A DNA stretch of 5,795 bases from Candidatus Kerfeldbacteria bacterium. Its GTDB lineage: Bacteria; Patescibacteriota; Patescibacteriia; SBBC01. Made by a program: the position numbers and the translations under genes. Positions 1 through 5,726 of the stretch are shown here, one piece after another. Each line of letters opens with the position of its first letter. Positions within the stretch are counted from its first letter, which is position 1. The stretch covers positions 1-5,795 of the forward strand of contig JACQKI010000020.1 of NCBI GenBank assembly GCA_016204645.1, read 5' to 3'. The notes below the pieces were generated by a model. That model made no database searches and was not told where the DNA came from. It saw nothing but the letters and a program-made list of their open reading frames with translations.

Positions 1-1
1 C

Positions 2-1378
2 CTATCCCCTAATCCCCTTCATCCCGCCTTTCAGGTAGAAATCCTGCTCTGGCACGTCGTCAAACTGGCCATCTAAAATTGCCTTGAACCCACGAATCGT
101 CTCAGGCAGCGGCACGTACTCGCCCGGTCGGCCGGTAAAGACCTCGGCCACGTGGAACGGCTGCGACAGAAACCGCTGGATCTTGCGGGCGCGCGCCACG
201 GTCAGCTTGTCTTCGTCAGACAATTCCTCAACGCCGAGAATGGCAATGATATCCTGTAAATCTTTATAACGCTGTAGCACCTTTTGCACGCCGCGGGCTA
301 CGTCGTAGTGTTCCTGTCCGATGATCAGCGGGTCGAGGATGGTCGAGGTCGAGTCGAGCGGGTCAACGGCCGGGTAGATGCCCAGCTCGGCCAGCTGCCG
401 CGACAGCACCACGGTCGAGTCGAGGTGGCTGAAGGTGGTGGCCGGTGCCGGGTCGGTCAGATCGTCAGCCGGTACGTAGACTGCCTGCATCGAGGTGATC
501 GAGCCTTTGGTCGTCGAGGTAATCCGTTCCTGCAACTCCCCCATTTCCTCGGCCAGGGTCGGTTGGTAGCCGACCGCCGACGGAATCCGGCCGAGCAAGG
601 CCGAAACTTCGGAACCGGCCTGGGTAAACCGGAAAATGTTGTCGATGAATAGCAGCACGTCTTTGCCTTGATCGCGGAAGTATTCGGCTTGAGCTAAGCC
701 GGTCAGGCCGACTCGGGCCCGGGCTCCCGGCGGCTCGTTCATCTGACCAAAAACCAAGGCCGTCTTGTTGAGCACCCCGGATTCCTTCATTTCATGGTAC
801 AAGTCGTTGCCTTCACGGGTCCGTTCGCCGACGCCGGCGAACACGGAAATGCCGCCGTGCTCAGCCGCAATGTTACGAATCAGCTCGGTAATGACCACGG
901 TCTTGCCCACGCCCGCGCCGCCGAACAAGCCGACCTTGCCGCCTTTGACGATCGGGCAAATCAAATCACTCACCTTGATGCCGGTTTCCAGAACTTCGGT
1001 TTTGACCGACTGCGACGTGAACTCGGGCGCTGGCCGGTGAATCGGGTAACGTTCTTTGACTTTCGGCGCTGGCTGGCCGTCGATCGGCGCACCGACCACG
1101 TTGAACATTCGTCCCAGCGTCGCCTCGCCGACCGGCACGCTGATCGGCACGCCGGTGTTTTCCACGTCCATGCCGCGCGCTAGGCCATCGGTCGAGGACA
1201 TCGATACGGTCCGGACCACCCCGCTGCCAACGTGCTGCTGCACCTCGAGCACTAACGTTTCGCCGCTGTCTCGCGCCACCTGTAAAGCCGTGTGAATTGG
1301 CGGCAGCTCGCCCTCGAACTTGACGTCCACCACCGGCCCAATCACTTGGGTGACATGACCATTTTGCGTTTTCTTCAT
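2..1378 (-). CDS. atpD: F1Fo ATP synthase subunit beta
   Basis: Catalytic subunit of the F1 head: three copies alternate with alpha and make ATP from ADP and phosphate as gamma turns. The 458-residue protein is full length for the family (about 460-480). It shows the N-terminal beta-barrel domain (about 1-80, HVTQVIGPVVDVKF), Walker A GGAGVGKT at 153-160, the GERTREGND segment with catalytic Glu185, Walker B VLLFIDNIF at 241-249 with Asp246, the ALLGRIPSAVGYQPTLA region at 260-276, YVPADDLTDPAPATTF from 301, and the alpha/beta signature PAVDPLDSTS at 336-345. The DELSEED lever that contacts gamma reads EELSDED at 384-390. The ATG at 1378 gives the conserved N-terminus; no Shine-Dalgarno sequence precedes it. 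The stop is TAG at bases 4-2. A 69-base gap separates it from atpG and holds a nested palindrome. The V/A-type family is excluded by these F-type motifs. Confidence 0.98.
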   Translation of the reverse strand: MKKTQNGHVTQVIGPVVDVKFEGELPPIHTALQVARDSGETLVLEVQQHVGSGVVRTVSMSSTDGLARGMDVENTGVPISVPVGEATLGRMFNVVGAPIDGQPAPKVKERYPIHRPAPEFTSQSVKTEVLETGIKVSDLICPIVKGGKVGLFGGAGVGKTVVITELIRNIAAEHGGISVFAGVGERTREGNDLYHEMKESGVLNKTALVFGQMNEPPGARARVGLTGLAQAEYFRDQGKDVLLFIDNIFRFTQAGSEVSALLGRIPSAVGYQPTLAEEMGELQERITSTTKGSITSMQAVYVPADDLTDPAPATTFSHLDSTVVLSRQLAELGIYPAVDPLDSTSTILDPLIIGQEHYDVARGVQKVLQRYKDLQDIIAILGVEELSDEDKLTVARARKIQRFLSQPFHVAEVFTGRPGEYVPLPETIRGFKAILDGQFDDVPEQDFYLKGGMKGIRG

Positions 1379-1397
1379 ATGTATAGGTGAATCATTT

Positions 1398-1441
1398 TGT
1401 AGCGTACCGATTCATCGGCGCCCATAAATGGGCACGCTACA
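1398..1441. repeat. 44-bp nested palindrome (three-way-junction fold) between atpG and atpD
   Basis: Seen directly: bases 1398-1405 pair with 1434-1441 (8 bp, TGTAGCGT/ACGCTACA). Inside are two adjacent hairpins, 1406-1411 with 1414-1419 and 1420-1425 with 1428-1433 (6 bp each). All pairs are Watson-Crick except 1406/1419, which is A-C on the plus strand but G-U in the minus-strand transcript. Only four bases (1412-1413 and 1426-1427) stay unpaired; in practice the closing A-U pairs probably open to give 4-base loops. In the transcript it begins 6 bases after the atpG stop and ends 19 bases before the atpD start. No T-run follows it on either strand, so it is not a typical intrinsic terminator. 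It could be a REP- or MITE-like dispersed element, or an RNA processing or stability element for the beta message. The structure is certain as sequence; its role is inference. Confidence 0.85.
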
Positions 1442-1447
1442 CGACGA

Positions 1448-2368
1448 TTACGATTCAAGGGCACTGCGGCTGGCTGAAATTTCCGACAGGTCCTGGGTAA
1501 TGCTGGCTTGCCGCGCCTGGTTGTAGGTCAGTGTCAAGTCATCGATCAGGTCGCCGGCCGCGTCCGAAGCATTCCGCATGGCCACCATCCGGGCGGCATG
1601 CTCCGAAGCGTTTGACTCCAGCACTGCCTGGTAGAGCTGCAGTTCGACTAACCGCGGCAGCAGTGCTTCGAGCACGATGTCTGGATTCGGCTCGAACAGA
1701 TACTCGAGCGCCGCCAGCTTAGCTGACGGTTCGGACTGAGCGCCGATTGCTCCCAGCTCGACGTCGCGCTGCAGCGGAAGAAGCTGCTTTATTCGCGGCC
1801 GTTGAACGAGCGTCGAGACGAAATCAGTGTAGGCCACGTACACGCGCTCGTAGCGTCGCTGGATGAACCCGCCCATCACCTCTTTAGCCAGTGGTCTGAC
1901 TTCTTCAACGCCTGACAGTAAATCCGATTTCTCAAAATCAGCAACTCCCTCGTACCTAAATTTTGTGATCAGCGACCGAGCCTTCTTTCCGTGGAGGATT
2001 ATTTTTCCCGACGGAGTTGCTTGACCGATACTTTTTTCCAGCAGACGCCGGACTTCCAGCACGAGCTGCGCATTAAAACCCCCGACCAGCCCTCGATTTG
2101 AGCTGATCACCACGACCCCGAGAGGCTTGCCTGCTGGCTTGCCAGGAATGGAAGTTGGCCTCAGCAGAGGATGTAGCGCTGGATCGGTGCGTTCAACCAG
2201 GTTCAGTACCAGCTCCCACGCCTGCGTGGCGTACGCCCGGCTAGCGAGCACGGCTTGAACTGCGCGGCGCATTTTTGCCGACGCCACCAGTTCCATCGCC
2301 TTGGTAACCTTGCGGGTACTGGTGACCGAGCGGATACGTCGTCGAATTTCGCGCGTCTGTCCGGCCAT
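1448..2368 (-). CDS. atpG: F1Fo ATP synthase subunit gamma
   Basis: Central rotor shaft linking the c-ring to the alpha3beta3 head; its long N- and C-terminal helices form the rotating coiled coil. The 306-residue protein is at the upper end of the family range (about 285-310). The N-terminal helix REIRRRIRSVTSTRKVTKAMELVASAKMRRA (6-36) is typical, as are SSNRGLVGGFNA (89-100) at the start of the Rossmann-like middle domain and the C-terminal helix ESNASEHAARMVAMRNASDAAGDLIDDLTLTYNQARQASITQDLSEI (251-297). The family signature near the end is slightly off: ITQD replaces the usual ITQE, and the Gly-Ala pair is missing from the ISASRSAL tail. Residues about 110-150 (bases 1919-2041) are encoded by noticeably more AT-rich codons (AAA, ATA, AGG, TTA) than the rest. 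The start lies 2 bases after the stop of the membrane-protein gene without a clear Shine-Dalgarno sequence, suggesting translational coupling. The stop is TAA. Confidence 0.97.
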   Translation of the reverse strand: MAGQTREIRRRIRSVTSTRKVTKAMELVASAKMRRAVQAVLASRAYATQAWELVLNLVERTDPALHPLLRPTSIPGKPAGKPLGVVVISSNRGLVGGFNAQLVLEVRRLLEKSIGQATPSGKIILHGKKARSLITKFRYEGVADFEKSDLLSGVEEVRPLAKEVMGGFIQRRYERVYVAYTDFVSTLVQRPRIKQLLPLQRDVELGAIGAQSEPSAKLAALEYLFEPNPDIVLEALLPRLVELQLYQAVLESNASEHAARMVAMRNASDAAGDLIDDLTLTYNQARQASITQDLSEISASRSALES

Positions 2369-2370
2369 AA

Positions 2371-2754
2371 CTACGAAGAAAACGTCCGGCGGAGATCAAT
2401 CGCCAGGACACCCAGCGTCAGCACGGCCGCGGCCGCCGCCAGCGTCCAGCGCAAGCTCAAAAAATCGCTGGCCGGGTACCCGGTGACGAACAGGTTGCCG
2501 ACCGCAAACGTCAGCATGGCGGCACGCAGCGTCGACAGCCCGTGGGTGGCGTGCTGGGCCACGAACGGCACGTCCCGGATCGGCACGGCGAACAGCACTA
2601 CCAGCGCCACCGACGCAGTGAATACGAACGGCAAAACCACCTGGTAAAAGGCGTCGCCCGCCACCATCGGCAGCGTCAGCGACAGCACGGCCACGTCGAT
2701 CGTCAGCTGGCGGCCCAGGTCGCTGGTCGAATCGGCAAAGCTGCTATGCGCCAT
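2371..2754 (-). CDS. Small multi-span membrane protein of unknown function, inserted between atpA and atpG
   Basis: I do not recognise this 127-residue protein. About four hydrophobic segments are visible: 17-33 (starting LTIDVAVLSL), 37-58 (VVLPFVFTASVALVVLF), 75-93 (TLRAAMLTFAVGNLFVTG) and 101-119 (LRWTLAAAAAVLTLGVLAI), followed by a basic tail DLRRTFSS. It is therefore probably an integral inner-membrane protein. The reading frame stays open to an ATG at 2922, but the stretch upstream of 2754 is an out-of-frame reading of atpA. The ATG at 2754 overlaps the end of atpA by 11 bases, the usual geometry of a coupled gene, and is the preferred start. Its TAG ends 2 bases before the atpG start. 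No Shine-Dalgarno sequence is in range. Its place in the operon suggests an accessory or assembly role comparable in principle to AtpI or AtpQ/AtpR, but I see no motif linking it to those families. That it is a real gene is likely because it exactly fills the atpA-atpG gap. Confidence 0.8.
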   Translation of the reverse strand: MAHSSFADSTSDLGRQLTIDVAVLSLTLPMVAGDAFYQVVLPFVFTASVALVVLFAVPIRDVPFVAQHATHGLSTLRAAMLTFAVGNLFVTGYPASDFLSLRWTLAAAAAVLTLGVLAIDLRRTFSS

Positions 2755-4258
2755 GGGTAAAGGTCGAAACAAATTCCTTGAGCAGCTGCTTAAGTTGCGT
2801 TTCGATCTGATCCGACAACTCTTTTGTCTGATCGATCGCGGCCACCAATTTCCGGCCTTTGGTTTCCATGAACGTCCGCAAATCAGCTTCGAACTGTTGA
2901 ACCCGTTCAACCGGCACGGCATCGAGGTAACCGTTAGTCGTCGCGTAGATGATAATCACTTGGTGGGGTAGCGGCACTGGTTGGTACTGACCCTGTTTCA
3001 AAACCTCGCTGGTTCGGCGACCGCGCTCGAGCTGCTTCCGGGTCGCTTCGTCTAGGTCAGAACCGAACTGGGCAAACGCGGCCACGTCGCGGTACTGGGC
3101 GAGCTCTAGGCGCAGCTGGCCGGCCACCTTCTTCATGGCCTTCGTCTGGGCGGCCGAGCCGACGCGGGAAACGGACAGGCCAACGTTGAGGGCCGGACGC
3201 TGCCCTTGGTAGAACAGGTCGGACTCCAGGTAGATCTGCCCGTCGGTGATAGAAATGACGTTGGTCGGAATGTACGCCGAAATGTCGCCAGCCTGCGTTT
3301 CGATGATCGGCAGGGCGGTCAAGCTGCCGCCGCCGTGCTGCTCGCTCATCCGCGCCGCCCGCTCCAGCAGCCTCGAGTGCAGGTAGAACACGTCGCCCGG
3401 GTAGGCTTCGCGGCCGGGCGGTCGGCGCAGCAGCAGCGATACCTGCCGGTAAGCCCAGGCGTGCTTCGACAGGTCATCGTAGACTACCAGCGCGTCCTTC
3501 CCTTGATCCATGAAGTACTCGCCTATGGCGCAGCCGGCGTACGGCGCGATGTACGACAGCGCGGCCGGGTCGGATGCGCCGGCCACGACCACGATGGTGT
3601 GCGCCATGGCCCCGTGCTCGGTCAGCTTAGTCACCAGCCGTGCCACTTTTGACTCTTTCTGTCCGATGGCGACGTAAATGCAGACCAAGTCCTTACCCTG
3701 CTGATTGATAATGGAATCTATGGCCAGCGCTGTCTTGCCGGTCTGCCGGTCACCGATGATCAGTTCGCGCTGGCCGCGGCCGATCGGAATCATGGTGTCG
3801 ATGGCCTTGATGCCGGTCTGGACCGGCGTATTGACCGACTGGCGGGTAATCACGCCCGGTGCGACTTTCTCGATCGGGTAACGCTTGGTGCTCTTAATCG
3901 CACCCTTTCCGTCGAGTGGCTGACCGAGCGGATTCACCACCCGGCCGACCAGGCTCTGGCCGACCGGGACGTCGAAGATCCGGCCGGTAGCCTTAACCAC
4001 ATCCCCTTCCTTAATCCCGGCCACGTCGCCGAGGACCATCGCGCCGACGCTATCTTCCTCGAGGTTGAGTGCAACACCGAGGGTACGGTTGGGGAATTCG
4101 ACCAGTTCGGAAGCCCGAACCCGGCTTAAACCCGACATCCGGGCGATGCCGTCGCCGACCTCCGTCACGTAGCCGACGTGCTCGACCGCCGCGGTCGACG
4201 CAAAGCTGTCAATCTCTCGCTGCAGGGCTGTGATGATGGTGTCTTGGTGCTGGGTCAT
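2744..4258 (-). CDS. atpA: F1Fo ATP synthase subunit alpha
   Basis: Non-catalytic nucleotide-binding subunit of the F1 head, three copies alternating with beta. At 504 residues it is normal length. The N-terminal tail (about 1-25, ALQREIDSF) is the part that binds delta at the top of the stator. Next come the beta-barrel (VGYVTEVGDGIARMSGL from 28), Walker A GDRQTGKT at 169-176, Walker B ALVVYDD at 256-262, the conserved LLLRRPPGREAYPGDVFYLHS block (275-295), and SVSRVGSAAQ at 362-371, where Arg365 matches the arginine finger reaching into the beta catalytic site. The alpha/beta signature reads PALNVGLSVS (355-364). A small variation is HAWAYRQ where many bacteria have QAVAYRQ. The ATG at 4258 lies 9 bases after the atpH stop; a second in-frame TAA sits in that gap and no Shine-Dalgarno sequence is visible. 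The TAG end overlaps the next gene by 11 bases. Confidence 0.98.
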   Translation of the reverse strand: MTQHQDTIITALQREIDSFASTAAVEHVGYVTEVGDGIARMSGLSRVRASELVEFPNRTLGVALNLEEDSVGAMVLGDVAGIKEGDVVKATGRIFDVPVGQSLVGRVVNPLGQPLDGKGAIKSTKRYPIEKVAPGVITRQSVNTPVQTGIKAIDTMIPIGRGQRELIIGDRQTGKTALAIDSIINQQGKDLVCIYVAIGQKESKVARLVTKLTEHGAMAHTIVVVAGASDPAALSYIAPYAGCAIGEYFMDQGKDALVVYDDLSKHAWAYRQVSLLLRRPPGREAYPGDVFYLHSRLLERAARMSEQHGGGSLTALPIIETQAGDISAYIPTNVISITDGQIYLESDLFYQGQRPALNVGLSVSRVGSAAQTKAMKKVAGQLRLELAQYRDVAAFAQFGSDLDEATRKQLERGRRTSEVLKQGQYQPVPLPHQVIIIYATTNGYLDAVPVERVQQFEADLRTFMETKGRKLVAAIDQTKELSDQIETQLKQLLKEFVSTFTHGA

Positions 4259-4267
4259 GCGTTAGAA

Positions 4268-4654
4268 TTAGAAGGTAGCTTGGCGAAGGTGCTGGCGCAG
4301 CTGGCGCAATCGGCCGCGGACCGAGCCGTCGTACCGGGTGTCGCCGCGTTCGATGACCGCGCCGCCGATGAGGTCGGGATCGACCGCGGTAGTCACCTCG
4401 ACCTCGGAACCGACGGCCTGGCGGATAGTCGCCGAATCAAGCGGGCGGGCGGTGGTAATCCGAATCGGCAGCTTGCCGCGGCGCTCGTCGTGTAAGCGGG
4501 AAGCCTCCGCTAAAAGCCGCGGCAGCATCCGGCTGAGCCGACGCCGCTTGACGTAGGTGATCAGGGCGCGGGCAACTTTCGGCCGCTCGGCCGGCTGTAC
4601 TGCTCGAGCGGCATCAAGGTAGGCGGCGGCCAATCGCCGCAGGCTAAGCCGCAT
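4268..4654 (-). CDS. atpH: F1Fo ATP synthase subunit delta, short form
   Basis: Stator subunit that ties the b-subunit stalk to the N-termini of alpha on top of F1. The C-terminal domain is clear: VEVTTAVDPDLIGGAVIERGDTRYDGSVRGRLRQL (85-119) follows the family pattern, with the VDPxLIGG and DGSVRGRL blocks. The protein is only 128 residues against about 175-180 in well-studied bacteria. The shortfall is in the N-terminal helical domain: about 60 residues (AAAYLDAARAVQ from 9, then YVKRRRLSRMLPRLLAEASRL) precede the linker. The protein is strongly basic. The ATG at 4654 lies inside the end of the HD gene (11-base overlap) and has the best ribosome-binding site in the window, GGAG with a 7-base spacer, which supports this start over a longer one reaching further into the HD gene. 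The stop is TAA. The identification is firm; whether the short N-domain is complete and functional is inference. Confidence 0.92.
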   Translation of the reverse strand: MRLSLRRLAAAYLDAARAVQPAERPKVARALITYVKRRRLSRMLPRLLAEASRLHDERRGKLPIRITTARPLDSATIRQAVGSEVEVTTAVDPDLIGGAVIERGDTRYDGSVRGRLRQLRQHLRQATF

Positions 4655-5138
4655 AACCCTGCTCCCGACTTGATCCGTATAGAAACCGGCGGACTTTCTT
4701 CCGCAAGTAAACCGCGGCGCTGGCCACTAAATCCGTTACCCATACCAGGTTGTCGGCCATCCACACAATCCAGGCCTCAACCGATCGTGGCGTCCGTCCG
4801 CCGTACGGCCACATGTGCGTCTGGATAATGTCAATCACGGCCGTTGGTTCACCCAGGCCGCGCGCGTTGTCAGCGGCAATCTGCGGATGGTGGACATTGG
4901 CGCCGACGCGATTCCGGTGCTCGCCCCGATTCTCAAAGTACCAATCGTGCAGCAACGCCGCTCGGGCGCACGTCCGGCTGTCAGCTCCGATCAACCGAGC
5001 AGTATAAAACGACAGCTTGGCCACAGCCAGGCAGTGCTGCAGCCGGTTTCGGCTGAAGTGGTGCGCCCGGCGAAGCGCCAGGCGCCGAATCTCCGGTCGT
5101 CGCAGCAGGTCATCGACGCACGAGGAAAATCGCCGCAT
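4644..5138 (-). CDS. HD-domain phosphohydrolase inserted between atpF and atpH
   Basis: A 164-residue soluble protein with a complete set of HD-superfamily metal ligands: His35 (RLQHCLAVA), His64-Asp65 (ALLHDWYF), His83/His84 (NVHHPQIAADNA), His108 (IIQTHMWP) and Asp129 (WMADNLVW). From memory, the spacing and the LLHD-[FW]-Y, H-P-x-I-A and HMWP blocks resemble a family of uncharacterised HD hydrolases common in Clostridia and relatives; I could not verify this by search. HD proteins of this type are metal-dependent phosphohydrolases acting on nucleotides, signalling nucleotides or nucleic acids; the substrate cannot be told from sequence. No signal peptide is seen; residues 122-145 are hydrophobic but resemble the buried last helix of the fold. 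The start lies 2 bases after the atpF TGA, with a weak GGGAG 11 bases upstream, and the TAG end overlaps atpH by 11 bases, so the gene is embedded in the operon. It is not a known ATP synthase subunit. Confidence 0.88.
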   Translation of the reverse strand: MRRFSSCVDDLLRRPEIRRLALRRAHHFSRNRLQHCLAVAKLSFYTARLIGADSRTCARAALLHDWYFENRGEHRNRVGANVHHPQIAADNARGLGEPTAVIDIIQTHMWPYGGRTPRSVEAWIVWMADNLVWVTDLVASAAVYLRKKVRRFLYGSSREQGYAA

Positions 5139-5140
5139 GG

Positions 5141-5638
5141 TCAGGTCATCTCCCGTAACGCTTCGTCGATCAATTTCCGATCAGCCGACGCGTCGAGCTT
5201 AACTCGGATGACCTTCTCGGCGCTGGCCGCTACCACGTCGGCTAATTCCTGTTTAGCTTCGGCCACGATTTCGTTTTTCATCCGCCTAGCTTCCTGGCTG
5301 GCCGACTTGACCACGCCCGCCGCTTCCATTTTAGCCTGCTCACGGGCCTGTGCTAAAAAGGCTTCGGCGTCTTGGCGCGCTTGGCCGAGCAGCGCTTGAG
5401 CTTCAACTCGAGCCTGCTGTAATTCGGCCTGCTTGCCTTCCTCCAGCTTGGTCCGCTCAGCCTCGATGGCTGTGGCGTGGGCCAAGCTCTGCTCAATCCG
5501 CTTCGAGCGGTTGTCCAGCGCCCGCATAATCGGGCCGTACGCAAAGCGCTTGAGCACCCACAGCAGTACTAAGAAGTTGACGATTTGGGCCAGCAGCAGC
5601 TTCCAGTCAATGCCGAGTTTGGCGACGAGGTCAGACAT
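5141..5638 (-). CDS. atpF: F1Fo ATP synthase subunit b
   Basis: Peripheral stalk subunit that holds F1 still against the rotating c-ring. At 165 residues it is the usual length. One N-terminal membrane helix (about 10-30, IDWKLLLAQIVNFLVLLWVLK) is followed by the typical RFAYGPIMRALDNRSKRIEQSL turn and a long Ala/Glu/Gln/Lys-rich helix (about 45-145) that forms the dimeric right-handed coiled coil. The C-terminal KVIRVKLDASADRKLIDEAL (142-161) is the delta-binding end. Only one b-type gene is present here, so a homodimer is expected unless a b' gene lies elsewhere. The ATG at 5638 gives the conserved N-terminus. No Shine-Dalgarno sequence precedes it; instead the start lies 3 bases beyond the arm of a large imperfect inverted repeat. 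It ends in TGA, which argues against recoding of UGA in this organism. Confidence 0.97.
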   Translation of the reverse strand: MSDLVAKLGIDWKLLLAQIVNFLVLLWVLKRFAYGPIMRALDNRSKRIEQSLAHATAIEAERTKLEEGKQAELQQARVEAQALLGQARQDAEAFLAQAREQAKMEAAGVVKSASQEARRMKNEIVAEAKQELADVVAASAEKVIRVKLDASADRKLIDEALREMT

Positions 5639-5641
5639 GGT

Positions 5642-5725
5642 TAGATTTGAGTTTGGAGATTTGAGATTAGAGTAAAACCTGAACTTACTGCCAACTCCAA
5701 TCTCTAATCTAACATCTCCAATCTA
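5642..5725. repeat. Imperfect long inverted repeat with internal direct repeats, between atpE and atpF
   Basis: Bases 5642-5673 are complementary to 5694-5725 at 25 of 32 positions, with a 20-base loop; the 5669/5698 mismatch becomes a G-U pair in the minus-strand transcript. Each arm has its own 9-base direct repeat: AGATTTGAG at 5643-5651 and 5657-5665, and CTCCAATCT at 5695-5703 and 5716-5724. The arms are strongly purine/pyrimidine biased and more AT-rich than the flanking genes. The repeat fills almost the whole 88-base gap between the atpE stop and the atpF start and could fold into a long hairpin in the mRNA just ahead of atpF. It may be a degenerate mobile or repeat-derived element, or a hairpin tuning c versus b expression. 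No T-run follows the stem in the transcript, so it is not an obvious terminator. Confidence 0.75.
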
Positions 5726-5726
5726 C

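Noticed and set aside
284..1183. Several plus-strand open frames of 90-130 codons opposite atpD
   Set aside because: All are antisense to the highly conserved beta subunit, with Arg/Gly/Pro-rich peptides lacking recognisable motifs.
1378..1395. Internal promoter before atpD suggested by TATACAT on the minus strand
   Set aside because: No matching -35 element is visible at the right distance, and the motif alone is too weak.
1398..1441. Intrinsic terminator between atpG and atpD
   Set aside because: The stem is strong but no U-run follows it in the minus-strand transcript, and terminating here would cut off the essential beta gene.
2755..2922. A 56-residue N-terminal extension of the small membrane protein (start at 2922)
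   Set aside because: This stretch is the other-frame reading of the conserved atpA C-terminus and its peptide is not hydrophobic; the ATG at 2754 fits the operon geometry.
3206..3652. A 148-codon open frame on the plus strand
   Set aside because: It lies entirely antisense to conserved atpA sequence, and its length is expected from GC-rich codon bias in the opposite strand.
4561..4764. A 67-codon minus-strand frame across the HD/atpH junction
   Set aside because: It is out of frame with both well-supported genes and shows no motif.
4815..5399. A 194-codon plus-strand open frame
   Set aside because: It spans the antisense of the HD gene and atpF across their boundary, has low-complexity Ala/Ser content, and shows no domain; the minus-strand genes explain the region.
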